A stretch of 64,000 nucleotides of DNA. Origin: JAODBQ01 sp047602055 (GTDB lineage: Bacteria > Actinomycetota > Acidimicrobiia > Acidimicrobiales > Ilumatobacteraceae). The notes below the pieces were generated by a model. The model was given only the letters and a program-made list of their open reading frames with translations. It searched no databases and was not told where the DNA came from. The stretch is from NCBI GenBank assembly GCA_047602055.1, contig JASGIG010000001.1, positions 930,001-994,000 on the forward strand, written 5' to 3'. How positions within the stretch are numbered: the stretch's first letter is position 1; every line of letters starts with the position of its first letter. Of the stretch, positions 1 through 8,021 are shown piece by piece. Made by a program: the position numbers and the translations under genes.

Positions 1-283
1 GGATGCTCAGCAGGTCCTCGCCGTCGAGCATCGCCCGGCCGGCGGTGACCGTGACCGGCGGCCGGAGCAGGCCGAGCACGGCGTGGGCGCTCATCGTCTT
101 GCCGGAGCCGGACTCGCCGACGAGGCCGAGCGTCTCCCCGGCGCCCACCGACCAGTCGATGTCGTCGACGATCGTCGTCCGGCTGTCGCCTGCCTGGACG
201 GCGACGCTCAGGCCGGTGACCTCGAGCACCGGGCGTTCGAGGGCGGCACAGTCCCCCGAAAACAGAATAGTTCGCATTCTCAT
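1..283 (-). CDS. Peptide/nickel-type ABC transporter ATP-binding protein, partial
   Basis: N-terminal part of an ABC ATPase of the DppD/OppD class; the rest lies outside the window. Reading the minus strand from an ATG at 283 gives a beta-strand start (VLEVTGLSVAV) and then a Walker A motif GESGSGKT about 58 residues in, followed by the usual MSAHAVLGLL helix. It would energise import through the two permeases encoded on the opposite strand at 1847-3612. The gene is divergent from the substrate-binding protein, with only about 20 bp between the two starts if the ATG is used. A GTG near 229 would leave room for a promoter and is a credible alternative start. Confidence 0.85.
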   Translation of the reverse strand, partial: MRMRTILFSGDCAALERPVLEVTGLSVAVQAGDSRTTIVDDIDWSVGAGETLGLVGESGSGKTMSAHAVLGLLRPPVTVTAGRAMLDGEDLLSI

Positions 284-288
284 TCTGT
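262..288. promoter_or_regulatory. Palindrome in the divergent ABC transporter promoter
   Basis: In a rare AT-rich patch the arms ACAGAAT (262-268) and ATTCTGT (282-288) form a perfect inverted repeat with 13 bp between them. A second, shorter pair, AGAAT/ATTCT, is nested inside. The site overlaps the putative ATPase start and lies just upstream of the binding-protein start at 304, so a repressor bound here could control both directions. The layout recalls metal-dependent Fur/Zur-type sites, but no consensus is matched well enough to name the regulator. Confidence 0.45.
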
Positions 289-303
289 CGATAGTATGCC
301 GAT

Positions 304-1842
304 GTGAACCGATACGGGATCAAGGCAGCCGCCGTGGCGCTGGCCAGCGTCGTGCTCGGCACGGCGCTCGCGGCCTGCGGGTCGAGCAGCACCTCCAGTG
401 GGGCGCCGTCGCGCCTGCGCATCGCCTACGCCTGGACGCCGAGCGGCGGTCTCGCGATCGACAGCGACGACGGCAAGCTGCTGCGCCTCGCCGGCATCGT
501 CGAGACGCTCGTCGACATCGACGCCGCCGGCGCGCCGGTCCCCGGGCTGGCCAGCTCGTGGCACCAGGTCGACGAGCGCACCTGGGACTTCACGTTGCGG
601 GCCGGCGTCGAGTTCCACGACGGCGAGCCGCTCACCGCCGATGCCGTGGTCACGGCCATCGACCACGTGACGTCGGTGCCGGCGCTGCCGCGCACGCTCG
701 ACGGGATCGGGATGAAGGCACAGGTCCTCGACGCCGGCACGGTGCGGATCAGCACCGAGCATGCCGACCCGGTCCTGCTGCTGCGGATGTCGGGGTACAA
801 CACCGGGATCCTCGCCCCGAAGGCGTACGAGTCGACCCCGCCGCCGCCGATCGGTACCGGACCGTTCGTCCTGACCGGCACCCAGGCCGACGGCTCGCTC
901 GTCGTGGACCGCAACGAGCACTACTGGGGCGGCAAGGTCGCCCTGGACGGCGCCGAGATCCGCTTCCTCTCCGACCCGACGGCGCGGATCTCGGCGATCG
1001 CCGCCGGCGACGTCGACATTGCCACCCTGCTCCCGGCGACCGCCGTCGCAGACCTCGCCGGTCAGCCCGGCTTCACCGTCCGGCAGTACCCGACGGCGCG
1101 CAGCACCTACCTGCTGATGAACAACGCCGCGCCCGAGCTGAGCGACCTGCGCGTCCGCCAGGCGGTCTCGGCAGCCATCGACCGCAACCTGCTGCTCACC
1201 GGCGCGCACGACGGCGTCGGCACGGCGGCTGACACGATCTTCGGGGGCCTCGTGCCGTTCGGCAGCGATGCCACCCCACCGCCGGCCGACCCGCAGCGGG
1301 CGCGGCAGCTGCTCGCCGAGGCCGGCTACGACGATGCTCACCCGCTCGTGCTCGACCTGTGGGCCTACCCCGAGCGCCCCGAGCTGCCCGACGCGGCAAC
1401 CGTGGTCCAGCGCATGCTGGCCGACGCCGGCATCCAGACGACGATCAAGATCGCCGAGGCGGCGACACTCGACGCGCCGGCGCGGCGCGGCGAGTTCGAC
1501 CTGATGTTCAGCAGCCGCAACTGGCTGTTCGACTTCCCCGACGCCGGCGAGTTCCTGCGCTCCGACTACGGCTGCAACGGCAGCTACAACCTCAGCCGCG
1601 TGTGCCTGCCGGCGCTCGACCAGTTGCTCGACCAGCTGGCCACGACCACCGACACGGCGGCGCGTGCCGGCCTGCTCCGCCAGGCGGCCGAGGTGCTGGC
1701 CACCGACGCCGCCGTCGTGCCACTTGTGCACACGTCGGCCGTCGTCGGCGTGAGCAACCGGGTCACCGGCTTCGTCGCCGACTCGTTCGAATACGACCTG
1801 CTGACGACGACGATCGGCATCGGTCAGGGGTCCGGGCGCTGA
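304..1842 (+). CDS. ABC transporter substrate-binding lipoprotein (peptide/nickel family)
   Basis: Extracytoplasmic solute-binding protein family 5 (DppA/OppA/NikA type), 512 aa, near the family norm. It has a Sec signal peptide with a lipobox ALAAC, so Cys25 would be the lipidated residue and the protein is anchored outside the membrane. Family features include a WDFTLRAGVEFHDGEPLTA stretch near residue 95 and the later VRQAVSAAIDR motif. It starts at GTG 304. Permeases follow 4 bp downstream and then overlap, so this is the first gene of an operon running to the TauD-like enzyme. The substrate cannot be read from sequence; peptides, nickel chelates or opine-like metallophores are all handled by this family. 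Confidence 0.92.
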   Translation: MNRYGIKAAAVALASVVLGTALAACGSSSTSSGAPSRLRIAYAWTPSGGLAIDSDDGKLLRLAGIVETLVDIDAAGAPVPGLASSWHQVDERTWDFTLRAGVEFHDGEPLTADAVVTAIDHVTSVPALPRTLDGIGMKAQVLDAGTVRISTEHADPVLLLRMSGYNTGILAPKAYESTPPPPIGTGPFVLTGTQADGSLVVDRNEHYWGGKVALDGAEIRFLSDPTARISAIAAGDVDIATLLPATAVADLAGQPGFTVRQYPTARSTYLLMNNAAPELSDLRVRQAVSAAIDRNLLLTGAHDGVGTAADTIFGGLVPFGSDATPPPADPQRARQLLAEAGYDDAHPLVLDLWAYPERPELPDAATVVQRMLADAGIQTTIKIAEAATLDAPARRGEFDLMFSSRNWLFDFPDAGEFLRSDYGCNGSYNLSRVCLPALDQLLDQLATTTDTAARAGLLRQAAEVLATDAAVVPLVHTSAVVGVSNRVTGFVADSFEYDLLTTTIGIGQGSGR

Positions 1843-1846
1843 CGCG

Positions 1847-2788
1847 GTGGCGCGGTACGTGCTCATGCGGCTGGCCGGTTGGTTCCTGCTGCTCCTGGTC
1901 GTCTCGGCGATCGCCTTCGCCCTGCCGCAGCTGACCGGGGTCGACCCGGTCCGGGCGGTGATCATGGCCCGCTCCCCGGACGCCGCGCCGAGCGAGGAGA
2001 CCGTCGCCCGGCTCGGCGCCGCGCTCGGCGTCCACGACCCGCTGCCCGTGCGCTACCTGCGCTTCCTGCGCGACCTGGTCAGCGGCGACCTCGGCCTGTC
2101 GTACACCAGCCGGATGCCGGTCGCCCTGGCGTTGTGGCGGGCCACGGCGATCTCCTCGCTGGTGATCGGCGCGGCGCTGCTGGTCGGCGTCGTCGTCGGG
2201 ATGTCCGCCGGGGTGTTGGCCGCGGTGCGCCCGCGCCGGCTGGCCGACCGCGTGATCGGGCGGGCCAGCCGCCTCGGCATCGCCGTGCCCGAGTTCATCC
2301 TCGCCAACCTGCTGGTCGTCGTGTTCGCCATCCGGCTGCACTGGGTGCGCGCCAGCGGCTGGGGCCGGCCGGCCGACGCGATCCTGCCGATCGTCACGCT
2401 CGCCGTGGCCCCGGCGGCGATGATCGCCCAGCTGACCCGGGCCGAGCTGCGCGGCGTGCTCGACGAGCCGTGGGTCCGCGCGGCGCGGGCCAAGGGCATG
2501 CCGGAGCGGCGGATCGTCCGCCAGTCGCTGCGCTCCTCGGCCGGATCGGTGACCGCGCTGCTGTCGCTGTTCTTCCCCGGGCTGCTGGGCGGGACGGTGG
2601 TGATCGAGGAGATCTTCGCCATCCCCGGCCTCGGTCAGCTGCTGCTGCACTCGGTGCTGGCCTCCGACCTGCCCGTCGCCCAGGCCGGCCTGGTCATGGT
2701 GATGCTGCTGGCGATGGTGCTGAGCCTCACCGCCGACGGGGTCCGCCTGCTGATCGACCCACGCTTGCGCGTCGAGGTGCGGACGTGA
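1847..2788 (+). CDS. ABC transporter permease, DppB type
   Basis: Inner-membrane permease of the binding-protein-dependent transport family, 313 aa with about six hydrophobic segments. The N-terminal helix (WFLLLLVVSAIAFALPQL) and the DPVRAVIMARSP segment are typical of DppB/OppB. The cytoplasmic EAA loop that docks on the ATPase is visible as RAARAKGMPERRIVRQSLR near residue 205. It starts 4 bp after the binding protein stops, and its stop codon overlaps the start of the next permease, so translation is probably coupled. Confidence 0.93.
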   Translation: MARYVLMRLAGWFLLLLVVSAIAFALPQLTGVDPVRAVIMARSPDAAPSEETVARLGAALGVHDPLPVRYLRFLRDLVSGDLGLSYTSRMPVALALWRATAISSLVIGAALLVGVVVGMSAGVLAAVRPRRLADRVIGRASRLGIAVPEFILANLLVVVFAIRLHWVRASGWGRPADAILPIVTLAVAPAAMIAQLTRAELRGVLDEPWVRAARAKGMPERRIVRQSLRSSAGSVTALLSLFFPGLLGGTVVIEEIFAIPGLGQLLLHSVLASDLPVAQAGLVMVMLLAMVLSLTADGVRLLIDPRLRVEVRT

Positions 2789-3612
2789 TCGGCCGCTCCG
2801 TCAAGCGCCGGCTGCTGGTCGCGCTGGCCGTCGCGGTGGTCGCCGGGCCGATCCTCGCCAGCGTCGTGCTGGCGCTCGACCCGTACTCGCAGGACCTCGC
2901 CGATCGCTTCGCCGGGCCGAGCCGCGCTCACCTCCTCGGCACCGACCACCTCGGCCGTGACCTGCTCAGCCGGCTGCTCGTCGGCGCCCGGCTGTCGATC
3001 GGCCTGACCCTGGTGCTCGTGGCGACCAACGCGATCAGTGGGACCGTGATCGGCATGATCGCCGCGTCTCGCGGCGGCGTGGTCGCAGCCGTCGTCGAGC
3101 GGGTCATCGACGTCATGGTCGCCGTTCCCTCGATCGCCGTCGGCCTGCTGCTGGCGGCGATCCTCGAGCCGGGGATGGCGGCGATCGGCATCGCCGTCGC
3201 GCTCGGCGGGTGGATGCCCTACGCCCGGCTCGGCCGCAACCTCACGCAGAGCGCCCTGCGCTCGGGTTGGGCGACCGCATCGGTGGTGATGGGCGGGTCG
3301 CGCTGGCATGTCGTGCGCCACAGCGTGCTACCGAACACGATCCGCCCGATCGTCGCCCACACCTGCCTGCGCACGGCGCAGACGCTGCTCGGCATCGCCG
3401 GCCTGACGTTCATCGGCCTCGGCGTGCAACCGCCGACGCCCGAGCTGGGCGTGATGGTGGCCGACGGGATGCGCTTCGCCAACCGTACGTGGCGCCTCGT
3501 GGCACTGCCGGCGGCGGTGGTGGTGGGCGTGGCGCTGGTGGTCGGCTCGCTGGAGCGGGTGCTCGACGACCACTGGGACAGCCGAGCGATGCAACTCGAT
3601 CGCGCACTCTGA
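2785..3612 (+). CDS. ABC transporter permease, DppC type
   Basis: Second permease of the importer, 275 aa from a GTG start whose codon overlaps the upstream stop (GTGA). The N-terminal DppC signature is clear: DPYSQDLADRF, then LLGTDHLGRDLLSRLLVGAR. Several transmembrane helices and an EAA-like loop (SGWATASVVMGGSRWHVVRHS) follow. It should pair with the 1847-2788 permease as a heterodimer energised by the ATPase at the left edge. The second ATPase usual in Dpp/Opp systems is not seen here and may lie beyond the window or be fused to the first. Confidence 0.92.
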   Translation: MIGRSVKRRLLVALAVAVVAGPILASVVLALDPYSQDLADRFAGPSRAHLLGTDHLGRDLLSRLLVGARLSIGLTLVLVATNAISGTVIGMIAASRGGVVAAVVERVIDVMVAVPSIAVGLLLAAILEPGMAAIGIAVALGGWMPYARLGRNLTQSALRSGWATASVVMGGSRWHVVRHSVLPNTIRPIVAHTCLRTAQTLLGIAGLTFIGLGVQPPTPELGVMVADGMRFANRTWRLVALPAAVVVGVALVVGSLERVLDDHWDSRAMQLDRAL

Positions 3613-3624
3613 AAGGAAGCAAGC

Positions 3625-4470
3625 ATGTCGACGTCATCATCCAACGTGTCATCATCCAACTCGTCCACGACGTACCGGGACGCCGGCCGGGCCCGTGCCG
3701 AGCACGAAGCGCTGGTGGAAGGCACCGGCGTCGTCGCCGAGCGCGTCGGCCTCGACGAGGCAGCGGCGCGGCTGGCCGAGCACGGCGTGGTCGTCGTCCC
3801 CTCGCCGTCGCCCGATCCGGCGGCGATCGTGCAGGTCGCCGCAGCCGTGCTCGGCACCACGCTGCGCAAGGTCGCGCCGATCCGCCGCCAGAGCGACGAG
3901 GGGGGCGAGGCGCTCCCGTTGCACAACGACTCGGCCTACGTCCTCGCCGACCTGCACGGCCAGCTCGTGCAGTTGCGCGACCCCGACGACGACTACGTGC
4001 TGCAGCGCATCGAGGTGCCGACGCCCGACGGCGGTGACACGGTGGTGATCGACGGCTATGCCCTGATCGAGCGGATCGCGGCACAGCGCCCGGAGCTGCA
4101 CGCCTTCCTCACCGGTGTCGACGTCGACTTCTACGGCGGCTGGGAGACGCCCACGCGGGGTGTGCCGAGCACCCCGCTGCTGCGCCGGATGGTCGAGCAC
4201 ACCCGCGGTGGCCGCCGCGTGGTGCGCTGCAGCCAGATGGCGATCCCGGCGCCGCGCGACCCGCAGGCCGCTCGCCACGTTGAGCTGCTCGGTGAGTACT
4301 TCGACGTGCTGGCCACGGCGATGGCCACCGTGCCGCACTTCCGGCTCGACTCCGGCGAGGTGCTGATCGCCGACAACTACCGCTGCCTGCACGGCCGCAC
4401 CTCCTACCGCGGTCACCGCGAGATCAGCGTGCTCACCGTGTCGAGCGTCGCAGCTTGGTCGGGGTGGTGA
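3625..4470 (+). CDS. TauD/TfdA-like Fe(II)/2-oxoglutarate dioxygenase
   Basis: 281 aa clavaminate-synthase-like oxygenase. The iron-binding facial triad is visible as His100 and Asp102 in LPLHNDSAY and the distal His256 in CLHGRTSYRG, with Arg262 placed to bind 2-oxoglutarate. The N-terminus is a Ser/Asn-rich stretch of about 15 residues with no clear role. A ribosome site (AAGGAA) lies 8 bp before the ATG, and the gene is 12 bp after the DppC-type permease, so it is probably the last gene of the transporter operon. Members hydroxylate or cleave small acids and amines; co-transcription with an importer suggests it acts on the imported compound. That is inference, and the substrate is unknown. 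Confidence 0.88.
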   Translation: MSTSSSNVSSSNSSTTYRDAGRARAEHEALVEGTGVVAERVGLDEAAARLAEHGVVVVPSPSPDPAAIVQVAAAVLGTTLRKVAPIRRQSDEGGEALPLHNDSAYVLADLHGQLVQLRDPDDDYVLQRIEVPTPDGGDTVVIDGYALIERIAAQRPELHAFLTGVDVDFYGGWETPTRGVPSTPLLRRMVEHTRGGRRVVRCSQMAIPAPRDPQAARHVELLGEYFDVLATAMATVPHFRLDSGEVLIADNYRCLHGRTSYRGHREISVLTVSSVAAWSGW

Positions 4471-4489
4471 GCGGGCGCGATCCCACCCG

Positions 4490-5227
4490 CTACGGATCCG
4501 GCACCCTGTCGTGCGGGGAGCTGGCCAGGCGGGCGAGGTCGCGGCGGGCGTAGCGGAGGTGCCAGAACGCTTCCTCGAACACGGTGCCGATGCACTGGTG
4601 GATCTCGTTCGGGCCGTTCTCCAGGATCTCGACCGTGCGGCTGACGTCGTCGTCGGTGAGGTTGGCGAGGTAGGTCCGCAGGCGTGCCGTCTGCTCGGCG
4701 TGGGCGGCGAGGATGTCGGCCAGCGGTGGGTCGGCATCGAGGTCCAGGCCCGGCCAGGGGAAGCCGCGCGAGCCGGTGTTGGGCAGGCCGAAGGCGTGGA
4801 AGCCCCGCCCGAGGATCGGGACGTCGAACCACTTGTCGATGGCGAACACCAGGTGGCGCATCGTCTCGACGAACGACCACTCGCCGTCGACCGACACCCG
4901 CAGCTGCTCGTCGGGCAACGCCAGCGCCTGCGCGATCGTGGCGGACCACGCCTCGTCGAGCAAGGGCGCGCCGGCGCGCATCTGCTCGGGCGTGGTGACC
5001 CGCAGCACGGTGCGCAACGGGTACCACTCGTCGTGCTCGTTGACGAACGCGGTGACGTCGACGCCGTTGACCACGAGTCGCTCGACGAGCGCGTCGATCT
5101 CGACGCCGATCACCCAGGCGTGCTCGATGCGCACGTCGGTGAGGTCGACATCGCGCATCCTGGCCCCGTGGAGGTCGGCGCCCCAGAACACGGCGCCGGC
5201 CAGGTCACCCTCGAACTCCTCGGGCAT
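4490..5227 (-). CDS. DinB-family protein with N-terminal pentapeptide-like stretch
   Basis: 245 aa. The first 35 residues (AGAVFWGADLHGARMRDVDL) have the A(D/N)LxX rhythm of pentapeptide repeats. The remainder looks like a DinB/maleylpyruvate-isomerase-type four-helix bundle with conserved His residues (MRHLVFAIDKW near 138 and EEAFWHLRYARRDL near the C-terminus) that could bind a divalent metal. The biochemical role is unknown; relatives are often thiol-dependent transferases or stress-induced proteins. It sits 9 bp after the zinc-ribbon gene on the same strand and is the last gene of a three-gene unit that converges on the TauD-like gene. Confidence 0.72.
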   Translation of the reverse strand: MPEEFEGDLAGAVFWGADLHGARMRDVDLTDVRIEHAWVIGVEIDALVERLVVNGVDVTAFVNEHDEWYPLRTVLRVTTPEQMRAGAPLLDEAWSATIAQALALPDEQLRVSVDGEWSFVETMRHLVFAIDKWFDVPILGRGFHAFGLPNTGSRGFPWPGLDLDADPPLADILAAHAEQTARLRTYLANLTDDDVSRTVEILENGPNEIHQCIGTVFEEAFWHLRYARRDLARLASSPHDRVPDP

Positions 5228-5236
5228 GCGGCCTCC

Positions 5237-5416
5237 CTACTGGTCGGGCACCATCTCGTGCGGATAGCTCGCCAGGCAGGCGTAGCACCACCGCTCGATC
5301 TCGGCCTGCACGTCCTCGCGGCCCTCGGTGTCCCAGTCGGCCGGGGTGACGTAGACGCGATGCACGGCCCACACCTCGCGCTCCTCGCTGCCGCAGCTCT
5401 CGCAGGTGACGCTCAT
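5237..5416 (-). CDS. Small zinc-ribbon protein
   Basis: 59 aa protein with two CxxC knuckles (Cys5/Cys8 and Cys44/Cys47), a spacing that suits one structural zinc. The middle segment is polar and charged, and no enzymatic motif is visible. Its ATG overlaps the TGA of the upstream DinB-like gene (ATGA), which indicates translational coupling and supports the gene being real despite its size. Function unknown. Confidence 0.65.
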   Translation of the reverse strand: MSVTCESCGSEEREVWAVHRVYVTPADWDTEGREDVQAEIERWCYACLASYPHEMVPDQ

Positions 5417-5998
5417 CGCACGGTCGGCTTGGCGAAGGGGCTGAAGCCGAGGGCGGCGCGCAGGGCCGAGGCCTGGCCGACGTGGGCGTGGCCGTGCCCG
5501 ATCACCGGCCATTGCACCAGCCACCACACCGCCTTGCCCGACCACATCTGCACGAGCCAGCCCATCGAGTCGGGGATGCCGGCGAGGTCGGGCAGGCGAC
5601 GGTGCGTGTCGGGAACGCTGTCGAGCACGAGCGAGCCGAGCCGCTCCAGCCAGGCGGTGGTGGCGTCGAACACGTCGCCGACGTAGGCGACGAGCGCGTC
5701 GAGGTCGACGGCCCCGGTCACCGCCGTGTCCTCGTCCTCGCCGAGGGCGACCCACACGGGGAAGCTCGCCGAGGCCGAGGGCGCCTCGATGGTCGAGGAA
5801 GCGGGGCGGGTGGTTGCGGATCGCCGTCGTCACGGCGAGGTCCTGGTGGCGGGCGACGTGCAGCGCGAGATGGGTGAGCGACGGCCCGTCACCCGGCGCC
5901 GGGTCCTTCCAGTGGTCGACGGGCACGCCATCGAGGACGCCTTGCAACCGGCGGCGCACGTCGGCGACGTCGTTGAGCATCCACGTGTGCAGGTCCAT
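5413..5998 (-). pseudogene. DinB-like gene broken by one frameshift
   Basis: The reading frame starts at the ATG at 5998 (MDLHTWMLNDVADVRRRL) and carries a DinB-type N-terminus with SLTHLALHVARHQDLAV. At about 5757-5762, within a CCCC run, homology continues in another frame (VWVALGEDEDTAVTGAVDL and onward to a C-terminus with HGHAHVGQASALRAALGF). One base too many would explain it. The two halves together give about 195 aa, a normal size for the family. Either this is a genuine single-mutation pseudogene or a homopolymer sequencing error. The downstream overlap with the zinc-ribbon gene is intact. Confidence 0.75.
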
Positions 5999-6140
5999 GG
6001 CGGAACGGTAACCCTGTGACACCGATTTGCTTGGCTGGTCGCATGCTCACGCCCGCACGGACACCGCTGGTCCACGAGGCATCGTCGTCGCCGACCGCTA
6101 CGATCGCCAGGTCATATTCACCCTGCCCCACGTCCGGGGC

Positions 6141-6157
6141 CCCGAGCGGCGCTCGGG
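6141..6157 (+). promoter_or_regulatory. Hairpin in the rpsF leader, candidate S6:S18 autoregulatory site
   Basis: CCCGAGC (6141-6147) and GCTCGGG (6151-6157) form a perfect 7-bp stem with a GGC loop, ending about 5 nt before the GGGAGG ribosome site of rpsF. In many bacteria the S6:S18 complex represses its own operon by binding a hairpin in this leader. Position and shape fit. The conserved bulge residues of that motif could not be confirmed by eye. Confidence 0.4.
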
Positions 6158-6179
6158 TCCGAAGGGAGGTTCCACACGC

Positions 6180-6512
6180 ATGACGCGTGCGTACGAGCTC
6201 ATGGTCATCATCGACGGCGACGTCGACGAGGCCGCCGCACAGAACTGGGTCAAGTCGATCACCGACTCGATCACCAAGGCCGGTGGCACGGTCCACGGCA
6301 AGCCCGACTGGTGGGGTCGCCGCCAGTACGCCTACCCGATCAACAAGAAGCAGTTCGGCTATTACGTCGTCTACAACCTGCTGGCTCCGGGTGGTGCTCT
6401 CGACGAGTTGGAGCGCTCGTTCCGCATCGCGGACGACATCGTTCGCCACAAGCTCATCCGTCTGCCCGATGCCGAGGCGGCTCGCCGCGGCCTGGTGGAC
6501 ACCGCAGCCTGA
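6180..6512 (+). CDS. rpsF: 30S ribosomal protein S6
   Basis: 110 aa S6 protein, with the family features YELMVIIDGDVDE at the start, GRRQYAYPINKKQFGYYVVYNL in the middle and FRIADDIVRHKLIR near the end. S6 binds S18 in the platform of the small ribosomal subunit. The ATG at 6180 is chosen because a strong GGGAGG site lies about 11 bp upstream and the domain begins there; an in-frame extension back to 6027 has no homology. It heads the rpsF-ssb-rpsR-rplI operon. Confidence 0.97.
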   Translation: MTRAYELMVIIDGDVDEAAAQNWVKSITDSITKAGGTVHGKPDWWGRRQYAYPINKKQFGYYVVYNLLAPGGALDELERSFRIADDIVRHKLIRLPDAEAARRGLVDTAA

Positions 6513-6540
6513 GGGCTGCGCTCCTGCAGGAGGAACCCAC

Positions 6541-6984
6541 ATGGCCGACAACGCCGTCACCCTCGTTGGCAACATCACCCGTGAACCCGAGCTGCGCTTC
6601 ACCGGCGGCGGCAAGGGCGTCGCCAGCTTCGGGCTGGCCGTCAACCGCCGCTACCAGATGAACGGCGAGTGGCAGGAGAAGGTGTCGTTCTTCAACATCG
6701 TCGCGTGGGACTCGCTCGGCGAGAATGCCGCAGCGTCGTTGCACAAGGGCAACCGGATCATCGTCACCGGCCGCCTCGAGCAGCGCGAGTACGAGACCCG
6801 CGAGGGCGAGAAGCGCACCGTCGTCGAGATCATCGCCGACGAGATCGGCCCGTCGCTGCGCTGGGCCCGCGCCGAGATCGAACGGATCTCGCGTGACTCG
6901 TCCGGTTCCTCCTCTTCGTCCGGTTCGTCGGGCGGGCCCGGGCGTGCGCCCGATCCCGTCTACGGCGACGAAGAACCGTTCTGA
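6541..6984 (+). CDS. ssb: Single-stranded DNA-binding protein
   Basis: 147 aa SSB. An OB-fold occupies about residues 1-108 (VTLVGNITREPELRFT; FFNIVAWDSLGENAA; IIVTGRLEQREYE). A short Ser/Gly linker follows, and then the acidic tip DEEPF, which recruits replication and repair partners. A ribosome site AGGAGG lies a few bases before the ATG. Its place between rpsF and rpsR is the standard arrangement in actinobacteria. The disordered linker is relatively short. Confidence 0.97.
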   Translation: MADNAVTLVGNITREPELRFTGGGKGVASFGLAVNRRYQMNGEWQEKVSFFNIVAWDSLGENAAASLHKGNRIIVTGRLEQREYETREGEKRTVVEIIADEIGPSLRWARAEIERISRDSSGSSSSSGSSGGPGRAPDPVYGDEEPF

Positions 6985-7011
6985 CCCCACCGTTTCGTTC
7001 AAGGACAGTCG

Positions 7012-7431
7012 ATGACCAGCAAGAAGAACAAGGCGCGTTCGCCGAAGGACGCCAACCCCAAGAAGTTCAAGAAGAAGACCAGCGCGCTCGTGACCGAGAA
7101 GGTCGAGTACGTGGACTACAAGGACGTCAACCTGCTCACCCGGTTCGTCAGCGATCGCTCGAAGATCCGCAACCGGCGGGTGACGGGCAACAACGTCCAG
7201 CAGCAGCGCGACATCGCCACCGCGGTGAAGAACGCGCGGGAGATGGCGCTGCTGCCGTACACCAAGCGCGTCGCCCAGTCCCGTGCCGGTGGTCGCGGAC
7301 GTGAAGGTCGTGAAGGCCGCGACGGCGACGGTCGTCGCGATCGTGACCAGACGCCGAACACCGAGGCGACGACCGAGAACACGACGCAGCAACTCGACGG
7401 GGTCGAGGGTGTCGAGGTGGTGTCGTCGTGA
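7012..7431 (+). CDS. rpsR: 30S ribosomal protein S18 with long C-terminal tail
   Basis: 139 aa. Residues about 25-91 are ordinary S18 (VDYKDVNLLTRFVSDRSKI; TGNNVQQQRDIATAVKNAREMALLPY). The usual N-terminal CxxC zinc motif is absent, so this is a zinc-independent form. Residues 92-139 form an additional low-complexity tail, first Arg/Gly-rich (GGRGREGREGRDGDGRRDRD) and then Thr/Asn/Gln-rich and acidic. Typical S18 is 75-90 aa. The stop overlaps the rplI start (GTGA), so the tail is not due to a missed stop. What the tail does is unknown. Confidence 0.95.
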   Translation: MTSKKNKARSPKDANPKKFKKKTSALVTEKVEYVDYKDVNLLTRFVSDRSKIRNRRVTGNNVQQQRDIATAVKNAREMALLPYTKRVAQSRAGGRGREGREGRDGDGRRDRDQTPNTEATTENTTQQLDGVEGVEVVSS

Positions 7432-7877
7432 GCGTCAAGGTCATCCTCCGCGAGGACTTGAAGGGCGTCGGCAAGCGCGGCGACATCATCGAGGTGTCCG
7501 ACGGCTACGCCCGCAACTTCCTGCTGCCCAAGGGCCATGCGTTCACGGCCACCGACGGCGCCGTGGCCCAGGCCGGAGCGATGCGCCGGGCGCGTGACCT
7601 GCGCGACGCCGCCGACCGCGAGAGTGCGACGACGATCGCCACCACGCTGGTGCCGAAGATCATCACGATCTCGGCGAAGTCGGCCCAGGACGGCAAGCTC
7701 TACGGCTCGGTCACCGCCGCCGACGTGGTCGCGGCGATCGAGGAGCAGACGAGCATCGCCCTGGACCGCAAGCAGCTGCACATGGAGCCGATCAAGACGC
7801 TCGGCGAGCATTCGGTGTCGGCCAAGCTGCACAGCGCGGTCGAGTTCCCGATCCGCATCGAGGTCGTCAAGAAGTAG
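7428..7877 (+). CDS. rplI: 50S ribosomal protein L9
   Basis: 149 aa L9, the normal length. The N-terminal domain carries VKVILREDLKGVGKRGDII and the signature GYARNFLLPKGHA; a long connecting helix leads to the C-terminal domain (KLYGSVTAADVVAAIEEQ). L9 sits near the base of the L1 stalk and helps frame maintenance. It starts at a GTG that overlaps the rpsR stop. A strong terminator follows, which separates it from dnaB. Confidence 0.97.
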   Translation: MSVKVILREDLKGVGKRGDIIEVSDGYARNFLLPKGHAFTATDGAVAQAGAMRRARDLRDAADRESATTIATTLVPKIITISAKSAQDGKLYGSVTAADVVAAIEEQTSIALDRKQLHMEPIKTLGEHSVSAKLHSAVEFPIRIEVVKK

Positions 7878-7897
7878 GCGATCGCCACAACCGAGAG

Positions 7898-7924
7898 GCA
7901 GACCCCGGCGTTGCCGGGGTCTGC
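7898..7924 (+). terminator. Terminator after rplI
   Basis: A perfect 12-bp stem, GCAGACCCCGGC (7898-7909) paired with GCCGGGGTCTGC (7913-7924), with a GTT loop and a short T-containing tail (TCCGTTT). It lies 20 bp after the rplI stop and ends the ribosomal protein operon before dnaB. Confidence 0.85.
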
Positions 7925-8021
7925 TCCGTTTCGGGTCGCCTGTCCACAGACGACCCACAGGGAGAACACAGGCTGTCGGTACTAGCGATCCACAAGGCGG
8001 GGCGGGAAGGGTAGGCGCACG

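Noticed and set aside
3..1232. Long Arg-rich reading frames over the ABC genes on both strands
   Set aside because: Typical GC-rich shadow frames: low complexity, no domains, and they overlap well-supported genes.
7500..7700. Antisense open frames within rplI and dnaB
   Set aside because: Shadow frames of conserved genes with no independent start signals.
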